Source: Pelomonas dachongensis (GTDB taxonomy: Bacteria; Pseudomonadota; Gammaproteobacteria; Burkholderiales; Burkholderiaceae_C). Taken from it: a DNA stretch of 64,000 bases. The stretch spans positions 248,001 through 312,000 of the forward strand of contig NZ_JBIGHY010000001.1 in assembly GCF_043555865.1 (NCBI RefSeq), given 5' to 3'. The notes beneath the pieces were generated by a model, which saw only the letters and a program-made list of their open reading frames with translations, was not told where the DNA came from and ran no database searches. Positions 27,821 through 35,478 of the stretch are shown in pieces; the first letter of the stretch is position 1, and the number at the start of each line of letters is the position of its first letter. A program made the translations under genes and the position numbers.

Positions 27821-28209
27821 AGACCTTGTTCAAGATCCTGTTCGTGATCACCGCGCTGATGGTGCTGGCCGCGATGCTGGGCGGCTTCGCGCTGCTGAAC
27901 CACGACTCGAACATGCACATCGTGCTGAACGACGAGGAGCTGTTCCTGGGCGGCTTCGGCGACTGGGTGGGTGCCACCATCGGCCTGTTCGTGGCTGCCA
28001 TCGTCTGCATCGTCGTCGTGCCGCTGGTGCTGCTGCTCGGCGTGGCGCTGCCGCTGCTGATCGTCGGGGGCGTGCTGGCCCTGGTGGTGGCGAGCGTTCT
28101 GGGCGTGGGCGCCGTGCTCGGCTCGCCGCTGATCCTGCTGGGGCTGCTGCTGTTTGTCGTGCTGCGCAACCGCAGCCGGGCCAACGCGGCCAAATCGACG
28201 CCGGTCTGA
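27817..28209 (+). CDS. Integral membrane protein inside a LytS/LytTR operon
   Basis: A 130-residue protein with an N-terminal hydrophobic helix, a short acidic loop ('LNDEELFLGGFGDWVGA') and two or three further Gly/Val/Leu-rich helices, ending in a basic tail. I recognise no family. It starts inside the last codons of the kinase gene and ends 16 bases before the response regulator, so it is almost certainly cotranscribed and may modulate the kinase or be part of the output. Confidence 0.8.
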   Translation: MKTLFKILFVITALMVLAAMLGGFALLNHDSNMHIVLNDEELFLGGFGDWVGATIGLFVAAIVCIVVVPLVLLLGVALPLLIVGGVLALVVASVLGVGAVLGSPLILLGLLLFVVLRNRSRANAAKSTPV

Positions 28210-28225
28210 TCTAGCATCGCCGGCC

Positions 28226-29050
28226 ATGAGCAATCCATCCATTCGCGCCGTTCTGGCCGACGACGAACGACTGATGCGCGAGCAGTTGCGCGCCCGCCTG
28301 ACCGAGGTCTGGCCCGAGCTGGACATCGTGGCCGAAGCCAAGAACGGCCTGGAAGCCGTCGAGCTGGTCAAGGAGCACCGGCCCGACCTGGTGTTCCTGG
28401 ACATCCGCATGCCGGGCCTGACCGGCGTGGAGGCCGCGCGCCAGATCGCCCAGCTGCCGGACGACGACGACTGGGGGGTGCCCGAGATCGTCTTCATCAC
28501 GGCCTACGACCAGTACGCCGTCGAGGCCTTCGAGCAAGGCGTGGCCGACTACGTGCTGAAACCCGCAGAGCGCGAGCGCCTGCAGCTGACGGTCGCCCGC
28601 ATCAAGAAGCGCCTGGCGCAGCGCGACGCGCCGTCAAGTGACTTCAGCGACAGCGCGCCGGTGCCGTTGCAGCAGCTGCTGCACCAGCTGTCGGCGGGCA
28701 TGAACCCAGCGGCCGCCAAGCCGCAGTACCTGCAGTGGATCCAGGCCACCGTGGGCCAGGCCATCCAGATGATCCCGGTCGAGGACGTGTTGTTCTTCAT
28801 CAGCGACGAGAAGTACACGCGCGTGCAGACGGCCAAGGTGGAGGCGCTGATCCGCAAGCCCATCAAGGAGCTGGTGGACGAGCTGGACCCGCGGGTCTTC
28901 TGGCAGATCCACCGCTCGACGCTTGTCAACGCGCGCGCCATCGACGGCATCACCCGCGACTTCCGCGGCCGCCAGCTGGTGGGTGTGAAGGGGCTGACGG
29001 AGAAGCTCGAAGTCAGCCGCAGCTACACGCATCTATTCAAGGGTATGTAA
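28226..29050 (+). CDS. LytTR family response regulator
   Basis: A 274-residue AlgR/LytR-type transcription factor. The receiver domain has the acidic pair D12-D13, phospho-acceptor D59 (VFLDIRMPG) and Lys in VLKPAE. A linker of about 50 residues leads to a LytTR DNA-binding domain (about 175-274) with 'VLFFISDEKYTRVQT', 'FWQIHRSTLVNARAI' and 'LEVSRSYTHLFKGM'. It is the partner of the LytS-type kinase at 26357. Confidence 0.94.
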   Translation: MSNPSIRAVLADDERLMREQLRARLTEVWPELDIVAEAKNGLEAVELVKEHRPDLVFLDIRMPGLTGVEAARQIAQLPDDDDWGVPEIVFITAYDQYAVEAFEQGVADYVLKPAERERLQLTVARIKKRLAQRDAPSSDFSDSAPVPLQQLLHQLSAGMNPAAAKPQYLQWIQATVGQAIQMIPVEDVLFFISDEKYTRVQTAKVEALIRKPIKELVDELDPRVFWQIHRSTLVNARAIDGITRDFRGRQLVGVKGLTEKLEVSRSYTHLFKGM

Positions 29051-29188
29051 CTGAGCCGAGCGCCGGGCCGCTCGCAAGCCGACCCGTCTGGCGATGTGAG
29101 AGCGCGGCACGCCCCGTGAGCATCGCCATGCCCTCGGGAGATCGCCTGAGCTGGCCCGCGTCCAGCGCGGCAAGACCAGGCGAGGGTC

Positions 29189-29965
29189 TCACTTTTCTAC
29201 GAACGCCCGCTCGATGACGTAGTCGCCCGGCGTCGTCGTGCTGCCTTCCTTGAAGTTGCGCACCTCCAGCATCGCCTGCATGTCCTTCAGCAACTCGGGG
29301 CTGCCGCACAGCATGATGCGGTCGGTCTCGGGGTTCAGCGCCGGCAGGCCCAGGTCTGCCTGCAGTTTGCCGGTCTGGATCAGGTCGGTGATGCGGCCCG
29401 TGTTGCGGAACGGTTCGCGCGTGACGGTCGGGTAATACAGCAGCTGCTGGCTGGCGAACTCGCCGAGGAACTCGTGCTGGTGCAAGTCCACGCTGACATG
29501 GTCGTGGTATGCGAGTTCGTTCACGTGGCGCACGCCGTGCACCAGGATGACCTTCTCGAAGCGCTCATACGTCACGGGGTCGCGCACGATGCTGATGAAC
29601 GGCGCCAGACCCGTGCCGCTGCCCAGCAGGTATAGGTTCTTGCCTGGAAGCAGGTAGTCGATCAGCAGCGTGCCAGTGGGCTTGCGGCCCACAATGATCT
29701 TGTCGCCCGGCTTGATGTGTTGCAGCCGCGAGGTCAACGGGCCGTCCGGCACCTTGATGCTGAGGAACTCCAGGTTCTCCTCATAGTTGGCGCTGACGAT
29801 GCTGTACGCGCGCAGCAGCGGCTTCCCCGTCTCCAGCTTCAGGCCGATCATCGTGAAGTGGCCGTTGGAGAAGCGCAGCGCCTGGTCGCGCGTGGTCGTG
29901 AAGCTGAACAGGCGGTCAGTCCAGTGATGGACGGTCAGGACGGTCTCTTCGTGGAAGGCACTCAT
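29189..29965 (-). CDS. fpr: Ferredoxin--NADP+ reductase
   Basis: A 258-residue FAD enzyme exchanging electrons between NADPH and ferredoxin/flavodoxin in the cytoplasm. FAD contacts are 'LLRAYSIVSANYEENLEF' (about residues 50-67), and the NADP-binding site is 'LYLLGSGTGLAPF' (about 110-122). The protein ends VEK, typical of the subclass I bacterial-type FPR tail. The ATG is at 29965. It has its own well-formed promoter overlapping the end of soxR, consistent with a role in redox-stress repair of Fe-S clusters. Confidence 0.94.
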   Translation of the reverse strand: MSAFHEETVLTVHHWTDRLFSFTTTRDQALRFSNGHFTMIGLKLETGKPLLRAYSIVSANYEENLEFLSIKVPDGPLTSRLQHIKPGDKIIVGRKPTGTLLIDYLLPGKNLYLLGSGTGLAPFISIVRDPVTYERFEKVILVHGVRHVNELAYHDHVSVDLHQHEFLGEFASQQLLYYPTVTREPFRNTGRITDLIQTGKLQADLGLPALNPETDRIMLCGSPELLKDMQAMLEVRNFKEGSTTTPGDYVIERAFVEK

Positions 29966-30017
29966 GGGCGCTCGCTGAGGTTCGGGTGGCGGGTTAACCC
30001 GGTATTTTCGCCGGGTT

Positions 30018-30046
30018 CTGATATGCGGAGGTCGCGCAAGGGTCAA
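30018..30046 (-). promoter_or_regulatory. Sigma-70 promoter of fpr, with leader hairpin
   Basis: On the minus strand TTGACC (30041-30046) and TATCAG (30018-30023) are separated by exactly 17 bases. The -35 overlaps the soxR stop codon. The leader then has a 7-bp hairpin (AACCCGG / CCGGGTT, 29996-30002 and 30011-30017) and an overlapping perfect palindrome CGGGTTAACCCG (29990-30001), which could bind a regulator. Confidence 0.6.
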
Positions 30047-30546
30047 CGCTCGGTTTCTATGCGCAGAAGTCTCGCGCCGGCGCCGTCGTCGCTGACCTTG
30101 TCCGCCGGGTTGTACAGCGCGCACGCTTTCAGCGACAGGCAGCCGCAGCCGATGCAGCCGGTGAGCCTTTCCCGCAGCGCCTGCAGTGCGGCGATGCGTG
30201 CGTCCAGCAACGGCGCCCAGCTGGCGGAAAGGCGTGCCCAGTCGGACTTGGTCGGTGTCCGACTGTCGGGCAGCGTGGCCAAGGCCGCCTTGATCTGCGG
30301 CAGCGTCAGTCCGACGTTCTGCGCGGCGCGGATGAAGGCGACACGGCGCAGCGCATGCCGCGGGTACTGCCGGTGGCCGCCCGCACTGCGCGAGCCCGCC
30401 AGCAAGCCCTCGGCTTCGTAAAACCGCAAGGCACTCGTCGCAACACCGGCGCGCCGGGCCAGCTGGCCGATGGTGAGCGGCTCGGCCGCGGCTTTCGAGG
30501 CGGCGCTTGACTTCAAGTTCGCTTCAACTTCGAGCATGGCGGCCAT
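30043..30546 (-). CDS. soxR: SoxR, redox-sensing MerR-family regulator
   Basis: A 167-residue [2Fe-2S] transcription activator that responds to redox-cycling compounds. The MerR winged helix is 'LTIGQLARRAGVATSALRFY' (residues 24-43), followed by 'RQYPRHALRRVAFI'. The cluster ligands C131, C134, C136 and C142 form the diagnostic CX2CXCX5C of SoxR. The N-terminus is about 15 residues longer than in E. coli, and a candidate SoxR box overlaps those codons, so the true start may be internal (for example a TTG at codon 11) rather than ATG at 30546 or 30537. It lies upstream of fpr and divergent from the questin-oxidase-like gene. Confidence 0.93.
   Translation of the reverse strand: MAAMLEVEANLKSSAASKAAAEPLTIGQLARRAGVATSALRFYEAEGLLAGSRSAGGHRQYPRHALRRVAFIRAAQNVGLTLPQIKAALATLPDSRTPTKSDWARLSASWAPLLDARIAALQALRERLTGCIGCGCLSLKACALYNPADKVSDDGAGARLLRIETER
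30507..30537 (+). promoter_or_regulatory. Candidate SoxR box and MerR-type promoter
   Basis: CTTCAAGTTCGCTTCAAC (30511-30528) matches 12 of 18 positions of the E. coli soxS SoxR box, with the left half nearly perfect. It overlaps a -35-like TTGACT (30507-30512). A weak -10-like GAGCAT follows after a 19-base spacer, the long spacing typical of MerR-family promoters. It points at the questin-oxidase-like gene starting at 30568. The site lies within the 5' codons assigned to soxR. Confidence 0.5.
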
Positions 30547-30567
30547 GTTCCCACGAATGGAGTTGCC

Positions 30568-31563
30568 ATGTTGATGAAGACCGCTGCCACGCCCGCCACG
30601 CGGGCCCAGCTGCACCACCTGCTGGACGCCGGCCAGGCGCTTTCCGCAACCTACCGCGGCCAGATGAGCAACCACCTGCCCATGGCCCAGCAGGCGCTGC
30701 TTGAGCTGGGCGCATCCGAACCGCGGCTGCTGGCCTGGACGGAGCGGCACGAGACCTTCCTGGAGCCGCGCGACTGCAGCCGGCCCGCCCGTGTCGATCC
30801 GGCGCGCGACCTGGGCCGGCCCGGCAGCGATGCCGGCTGGCGCGAGCACTTCTTGGCCCGCATCGCCTCGCTGGGCGCGGGCGCGGCGTTGCGCGAGGCC
30901 CTGGCGCTGCTGCTGCCCGGCGCGGGTGCCATAGCGTTCCACGGTCTGATCCGCACGGGCCACGCGGTGCTGGCCGGCCACGACGGCGAACTCGCCGCTG
31001 GGCTGGCGCACTGGGCCGCGCACTTCATGCCGCTGACGGCGATTGACGCCGGCGCGCCGCTGGAGTTGCCCGACTGGCTGCACGTGCTGCAGCAGCTGCC
31101 TCGACCGGCCGCGCTGCCTAGTGGCCTCATCGCCTGCCGCATGCAAGCATGGGGAAAAGCTGCCGCCTTCGCCGCCGTCGCCGGCCGCCTGCAACATGGG
31201 CCCGATACGCTGCGCGACTTGGCCCTGCTGGCTGCCCGCACCTATGCCGCCACCGGCAACTTCACGGTGCTGCATTTGCTGACGGCCAGCCATGCGATGA
31301 GCGTGCTGCAGCCCTGGTGGCCGGCGCCGGAGGCGGCGCGGGGTTTCAGCGTGGCGGCGGCGGCCGGGCTGCTGGCCAGTGGCGCCCGTCCGGCTCTGCA
31401 TCTGCAGCACGCGCCCAGCCGCCCCTGGCCGGCGCTGATCGCGGCTGCCTGCGAGCAGGACGACGCCCATGTCATCAAGCTCGCGCACGCCGCCTCGCGT
31501 CTCGGGCGGCGCTGGCCCGACCCCGCCTGGCGGGCGGCGGTCGAACGATCCATTCCAGTTTGA
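30568..31563 (+). CDS. Questin oxidase-like protein (DUF4243)
   Basis: A 331-residue protein of the questin oxidase-like family, whose fungal members open an anthraquinone ring by a Baeyer-Villiger-type oxidation. The family pattern is visible: an early 'YRGQMSNHLPMAQQALLELG' (about residues 29-48), 'AIAFHGLIRTGHAVLAG' (about 127-143), 'FTVLHLLTASHAM' (about 232-244) and a late 'DDAHVIKLAHAASRL', with the conserved histidines. No flavin-binding motif is evident, as is usual in this family. Its start faces soxR, and its substrate is probably a quinone or another aromatic; this is inference. Confidence 0.8.
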   Translation: MLMKTAATPATRAQLHHLLDAGQALSATYRGQMSNHLPMAQQALLELGASEPRLLAWTERHETFLEPRDCSRPARVDPARDLGRPGSDAGWREHFLARIASLGAGAALREALALLLPGAGAIAFHGLIRTGHAVLAGHDGELAAGLAHWAAHFMPLTAIDAGAPLELPDWLHVLQQLPRPAALPSGLIACRMQAWGKAAAFAAVAGRLQHGPDTLRDLALLAARTYAATGNFTVLHLLTASHAMSVLQPWWPAPEAARGFSVAAAAGLLASGARPALHLQHAPSRPWPALIAAACEQDDAHVIKLAHAASRLGRRWPDPAWRAAVERSIPV

Positions 31564-31590
31564 TGGAATGCGTTATCCAGTAAACTGGAT
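31551..31590. promoter_or_regulatory. Two palindromic operators before the XRE-cupin gene
   Basis: CATTCCA-N6-TGGAATG (31551-31570) and ATCCAGT-AA-ACTGGAT (31575-31590) are perfect 7-bp inverted repeats side by side, ending two bases before the ATG at 31593. The first straddles the stop codon of the previous gene. They look like autoregulatory operator sites of the XRE-cupin protein. Confidence 0.65.
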
Positions 31591-31592
31591 GA

Positions 31593-32168
31593 ATGACGCA
31601 AGACGCCATCACCGAACTGATCGCCCGACGGCTGCGCGAGTTGCGCGCCGCCGCCGGCCTGTCACTGGACGCGCTGGCCCACAAGAGCGGCGTCAGCCGC
31701 TCCAACATCTCGCTGATCGAGCGCGGCCAGAGCAATCCCACGGCGGTAGTGCTGGACAAGCTGTCGTCGGCGCTGGGCGTCAGCGTCGCGTCGATGTTCG
31801 AAGCCGGCCCCGCGCCTGCGGCGCCGTCGCCGCTGGCGCGCGTGGCCGAGCAGCCCGTCTGGCGCGATCCGGCCTCGGGCTACGTGCGCCGCAACGTGTC
31901 ACCGCCGGGCGTGTCGCCGCTGCAGTTGGTGGACGTCATCTTCCCGGCGGGCCAGCGCGTGGCCTTCGAGACGTCGGCGCGCGACCCCGACATCCACCAG
32001 CTGGTCTGGATGATCGACGGCCGCATGGAGATCGCCCATGGCGACGACACCTGGCAGCTCAGCGCTGGCGACTGCCTGGCCGTGCGGCTGACCGCGCCCA
32101 TGCGCTTCCACAACCCCGCTACCCAGCCGGCCCGCTACCTCGTGGCGCTGACCGGAGCGCGCCCATGA
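31593..32168 (+). CDS. XRE-family regulator with cupin domain
   Basis: A 191-residue HTH_3-cupin transcription factor. The helix-turn-helix covers about residues 8-62 ('LSLDALAHKSGVSRSNISLI' contains the recognition region). The C-terminal cupin covers about 100-185 ('LVWMIDGRMEIAHGDDTWQL'). Such proteins often control amino acid, polyamine or amide catabolism and bind the inducer in the cupin. Its stop overlaps the start of the GNAT gene, which is probably its cotranscribed target. Confidence 0.92.
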   Translation: MTQDAITELIARRLRELRAAAGLSLDALAHKSGVSRSNISLIERGQSNPTAVVLDKLSSALGVSVASMFEAGPAPAAPSPLARVAEQPVWRDPASGYVRRNVSPPGVSPLQLVDVIFPAGQRVAFETSARDPDIHQLVWMIDGRMEIAHGDDTWQLSAGDCLAVRLTAPMRFHNPATQPARYLVALTGARP

Positions 32169-32680
32169 CCATCCGCGAACTCGATGGCGCCCAGGCGCTG
32201 GCCTGCGTCGGCCAACTGGCCGGCGTGCTGCGCGACTGCGTGGAGGGCGGTGCGTCGGTGGGTTTCATGCTGCCGCTGGCCGAAGGGCGCTGCGAAGCGT
32301 TCTGGCGCAAGGTGGCCGCGGGTGTCGCGGCCGGCGAGCGCCACCTGTTCGTCGCCGAGGATGACGCAGGCCGCATCTGCGGCACGCTGTCGCTGGTTGT
32401 CGACATGCCAGACAACCAGCCGCATCGGGCCGACGTGTCCAAGATGCTGGTCCACCGTCGCGCGCGGCGCCAAGGCATCGCCGCGCGGCTGCTGCGCGCG
32501 CTTGAGGCCAAGGCGCGCGAGATCGGCAAGACGACGCTGGTGCTCGACACAGTGACGGGTAGCGATGCGTCGCGACTCTACGAGCGGCTGGGGTGGCAGC
32601 GCGCTGGAGACATCCCCAACTACGCGTTGATGCCGGACGGGCCGCCGTGCTCGACGAGCTACTACTTCAAGCCGATCTGA
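32165..32680 (+). CDS. GNAT family N-acetyltransferase
   Basis: A 171-residue acetyl-CoA-dependent acyltransferase. The acetyl-CoA loop is 'VHRRARRQGIAARLLRALEA' (about residues 96-115), followed by 'LVLDTVTGSDASRLYERLGW'. It resembles detoxifying acetyltransferases; the substrate is unknown. Coupled (ATGA) to the XRE-cupin gene. Its last 14 bases overlap the 3' end of the convergent AAA+ gene. Confidence 0.9.
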   Translation: MTIRELDGAQALACVGQLAGVLRDCVEGGASVGFMLPLAEGRCEAFWRKVAAGVAAGERHLFVAEDDAGRICGTLSLVVDMPDNQPHRADVSKMLVHRRARRQGIAARLLRALEAKAREIGKTTLVLDTVTGSDASRLYERLGWQRAGDIPNYALMPDGPPCSTSYYFKPI

Positions 32681-34979
32681 ACCCCATACCCCGTCGCTCT
32701 CGCACCTCCGGCTTCGCCCGGTGCTCAGCCTCCAGCTGCGCCAGGAACTCTTCTGGCGTGAAGGCTTCACCGAGGATCTCGACCTGCTGCCGCACGGCGG
32801 CGAAGTCGCCATGCGTCAGGCAGTCCATCGCGGTCAGCCGTGAGCACTGTTCGTCGGTCGGCGCCGTGCCGGCCTCGCGCTCGAACATTGCCAGCCGCTG
32901 CTCCGGCTTCAGCGCCTTGAAACGGATCTTGAACGCGAAGCGCCGCAGCGCGGCTTCGTCCAGGTCGTCGAACAGGTTGGTCGTGCAGATGAACAGGCCG
33001 TTGAAGCGCTCCATGCTGGCCAGCATCTCGTTGACCTCGCTGACCTCGTAGTTGCGCTCGGCATGCTTGCGGCTGCGCAGGAAGCTGTCGGCCTCGTCCA
33101 GCAGCAGCACGGCGCCTTCGGTCTGCGCGGTCTCGAACATGCGGGCCATGTTCTGCTCGGTCTCGCCGACGAACTTGCTCGAAATGTCGCTGGCGCGCTT
33201 GACCATCAGCGGCCGGCCCAGCGCCTGGGCGATGTGCTCAGCCAGTGCGGTCTTGCCACTGCCGGGCGGGCCGTAGAAGCACAGCTGGCCGCGACCTTTC
33301 TTGCGCAGCGCCTCGACGACGCGCGGGATCTCGAAGCGACTCTCGCAGTTCAGCAGGTCCAGCGCGTAGCTCGTCACGCAGGGGCGGGCGATGCTGGCGG
33401 CATCGTCGCGACCCAGCGCCTTGTCGGCGTTCTGCAGCTGGCGCTCGATGAGCTTCTCGGCGTCGTTGGCCGTGCCGGCCAGCTGCGCGAAGCGCACCGC
33501 CGTGCGGATCTGCGCCGGTGTCAGGCCCGGGCGCTCGGCCAGCTTGGCGACAAAGGCTTCGCTGACGACCACATCGCCCAGCGCGCGGGCGACCAGCCCC
33601 TGGCGCGCACCGGGCGGCGGCGACTTCAGCTCCAGGTGGTACTGGAAGCGTCGCCGGAACGCCGGGTCGATCTGCTCGATGCGGTTGGTGACCCAGATGA
33701 CCGGCACCGGGTTGGTCTCCAGGATCTGGTTGACCCAGGCCTTGCCGCTGACCGAGTTGCCGATGCTGCCCTCGCCATTGGCGTCCAGCCGGTTCAGCAG
33801 CGACGCGGTGTCGCTGGACAACGGCGGGAACACGTCCTCCACCTCGTCGAACAGCAGCGCCACGTTGGCGCTGGCCTTCAGGAACACCTGGCTGATCTGC
33901 AGAGAGCGGTAGCGGTCACGACCCGACAGCGAGTTGCCGTCGCGGTCGGCGTATTCCACCTCGTACAGATCCAGCCCCGCGGCGGCGGCGGCCACCTTGG
34001 CCAGCTCAGTCTTGCCGGTGCCGGGCGGGCCGTACAGCAGCACATTGACGCCAGTGGCGTGCGAGGCCACGGCCTGACGCAGCAGGCCTTGCAGCAGGCC
34101 CAGGTCCTCGGCGACGAACTGGAAGTCGCCCGGCGCGAGCGTGCTGGGCGCGGCGGGCCGCGTGAACACGGCCATCAGGTCGTGCGGACCGGGGTACTCG
34201 CGCATCAGCACCGGCGGCAACTGGTCGCTGACCTTCATCAGGTCGGCCAGGTCGGTGATGTTGTGCTCGGAGATCAGGTTCTCCACCATGCCGATGCGTT
34301 CCAGCCGCGAGCCGGCACGCAGCGCCTCGGCCACCTCGCGCTCGTCGACACCGGCCACTGCGGCGATGGCCGCGAACGCCTCTTGCGCCGTGTTGACCTT
34401 GAACTCCACCAGCGCGCCGCGCAGCTCGCGCTGGTAGCGGGCCAGCGTGCCGTACAGCAGGATGGCGCGCTCGGCGGGATTCAGCTGCAGCAGCTGGCCC
34501 AGTGCGTCGATGTTCTTCTCGACCAGCGTGGACTCGCGCTTGAGCTGCCGGTCCAAGTGCTCGCAGGTGGTGGCCAGCAAGGCCATCATGTCCTTGGGCG
34601 CATCCTTGACGTACTCGTCCAAGTAGAAGAACAGCGTGGCTTCCGAGAACGGGCCGCTCCACTGGCCGAAGCGGTCCAGGAAGGCTTCGTCGCTCAGGGC
34701 GTCGTGGCCGCGCCACAGCTCGTTGTTGCCACAGCGCTGGCCCAGGTAGCCGCGCAGCCGTTGCAGCACGCGCACGGGCCACACCAGATGACGCCCCGTG
34801 AAGGACAGCAGGCCGTTGAAATCGCGCCGCAGGTTGAAACGGCCGGCGTGCTTGACGGTCAGCGTCAGCACGAACTGCGAGCACATGCGGTCCAGCACGG
34901 GGGCGCTGTCCAGGCCGGGCGAGGCCAGCACGCGCCCGGGGGCGCGGGAGGCGTTCTCTGCGGCGGCTCGCTTCACCAT
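32667..34979 (-). CDS. Protein with two AAA+ ATPase domains
   Basis: A 770-residue cytoplasmic protein: about 300 N-terminal helical residues, then AAA domain 1 (Walker A GPPGTGKT near residue 320, Walker B ALLFDEVED) and AAA domain 2 (GPPGSGKT near 572, VLLLDEADS about 50 later). Two AAA cores in one chain recall Cdc48/ClpA-like remodelling machines, but the N-domain and the bacterial distribution fit an uncharacterised family. No partner peptidase is adjacent. The chosen ATG is at 34979; a TTG lies one codon upstream. Confidence 0.85.
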   Translation of the reverse strand: MVKRAAAENASRAPGRVLASPGLDSAPVLDRMCSQFVLTLTVKHAGRFNLRRDFNGLLSFTGRHLVWPVRVLQRLRGYLGQRCGNNELWRGHDALSDEAFLDRFGQWSGPFSEATLFFYLDEYVKDAPKDMMALLATTCEHLDRQLKRESTLVEKNIDALGQLLQLNPAERAILLYGTLARYQRELRGALVEFKVNTAQEAFAAIAAVAGVDEREVAEALRAGSRLERIGMVENLISEHNITDLADLMKVSDQLPPVLMREYPGPHDLMAVFTRPAAPSTLAPGDFQFVAEDLGLLQGLLRQAVASHATGVNVLLYGPPGTGKTELAKVAAAAAGLDLYEVEYADRDGNSLSGRDRYRSLQISQVFLKASANVALLFDEVEDVFPPLSSDTASLLNRLDANGEGSIGNSVSGKAWVNQILETNPVPVIWVTNRIEQIDPAFRRRFQYHLELKSPPPGARQGLVARALGDVVVSEAFVAKLAERPGLTPAQIRTAVRFAQLAGTANDAEKLIERQLQNADKALGRDDAASIARPCVTSYALDLLNCESRFEIPRVVEALRKKGRGQLCFYGPPGSGKTALAEHIAQALGRPLMVKRASDISSKFVGETEQNMARMFETAQTEGAVLLLDEADSFLRSRKHAERNYEVSEVNEMLASMERFNGLFICTTNLFDDLDEAALRRFAFKIRFKALKPEQRLAMFEREAGTAPTDEQCSRLTAMDCLTHGDFAAVRQQVEILGEAFTPEEFLAQLEAEHRAKPEVRERRGMGFRSA

Positions 34980-35074
34980 CAATGGGCTCCTTCGCCGACC
35001 TGCAGCGGTCGGCGCTGACCCATCTTGTATCAGGGTTGGCGACCGAACAATGCGTTGCCGAGTCCCCTGAACGT

Positions 35075-35353
35075 TCAGTGCATCACGACCGGCTGCTGGC
35101 CCATCACCGCATAGCGCTCGATGAAGGCGTCGATCTCGTCCTCGGACGGCTGGCCCTCGATGAGCGCCTGGACGCCTTGCTGGAAAGACTCCGCCAGCGC
35201 GCCTTCGATGAAGATTTCCTTGCGCGCGAACTTGTCGACGATCTCGAAACCGTCGCGGTTCAGCTGCGGGCCCGACGCTTCAGCCTCGGACTCGGGTGTC
35301 GGCACTTCGAACTGGACGACGATGAAGCTGTCGGAGTTGTAGAGCATGTGCAT
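35075..35353 (-). CDS. DUF3567 family protein
   Basis: A 92-residue protein typical of Burkholderiales ('MLYNSDSFIVVQFEVP', 'GFEIVDKFARKEIFIEGA', 'FQQGVQALIEGQPSEDEID'). Its function is unknown and it is probably cytoplasmic. GAGGAGG about 6 bases before the ATG at 35353 fixes the start. It is a good taxonomic marker for the order. Confidence 0.92.
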   Translation of the reverse strand: MHMLYNSDSFIVVQFEVPTPESEAEASGPQLNRDGFEIVDKFARKEIFIEGALAESFQQGVQALIEGQPSEDEIDAFIERYAVMGQQPVVMH

Positions 35354-35478
35354 GGAGTTCCTCCTCGTCGCTTCAACTGCGGGTGAGGCTTGCAAATTTC
35401 AAGCCTCGCTGAGTGCAGATACTGGCAGAACGTGGTTCTAGTCGGGTCATCCCAAGACCCTGCGTCGTGTAGGAAACG

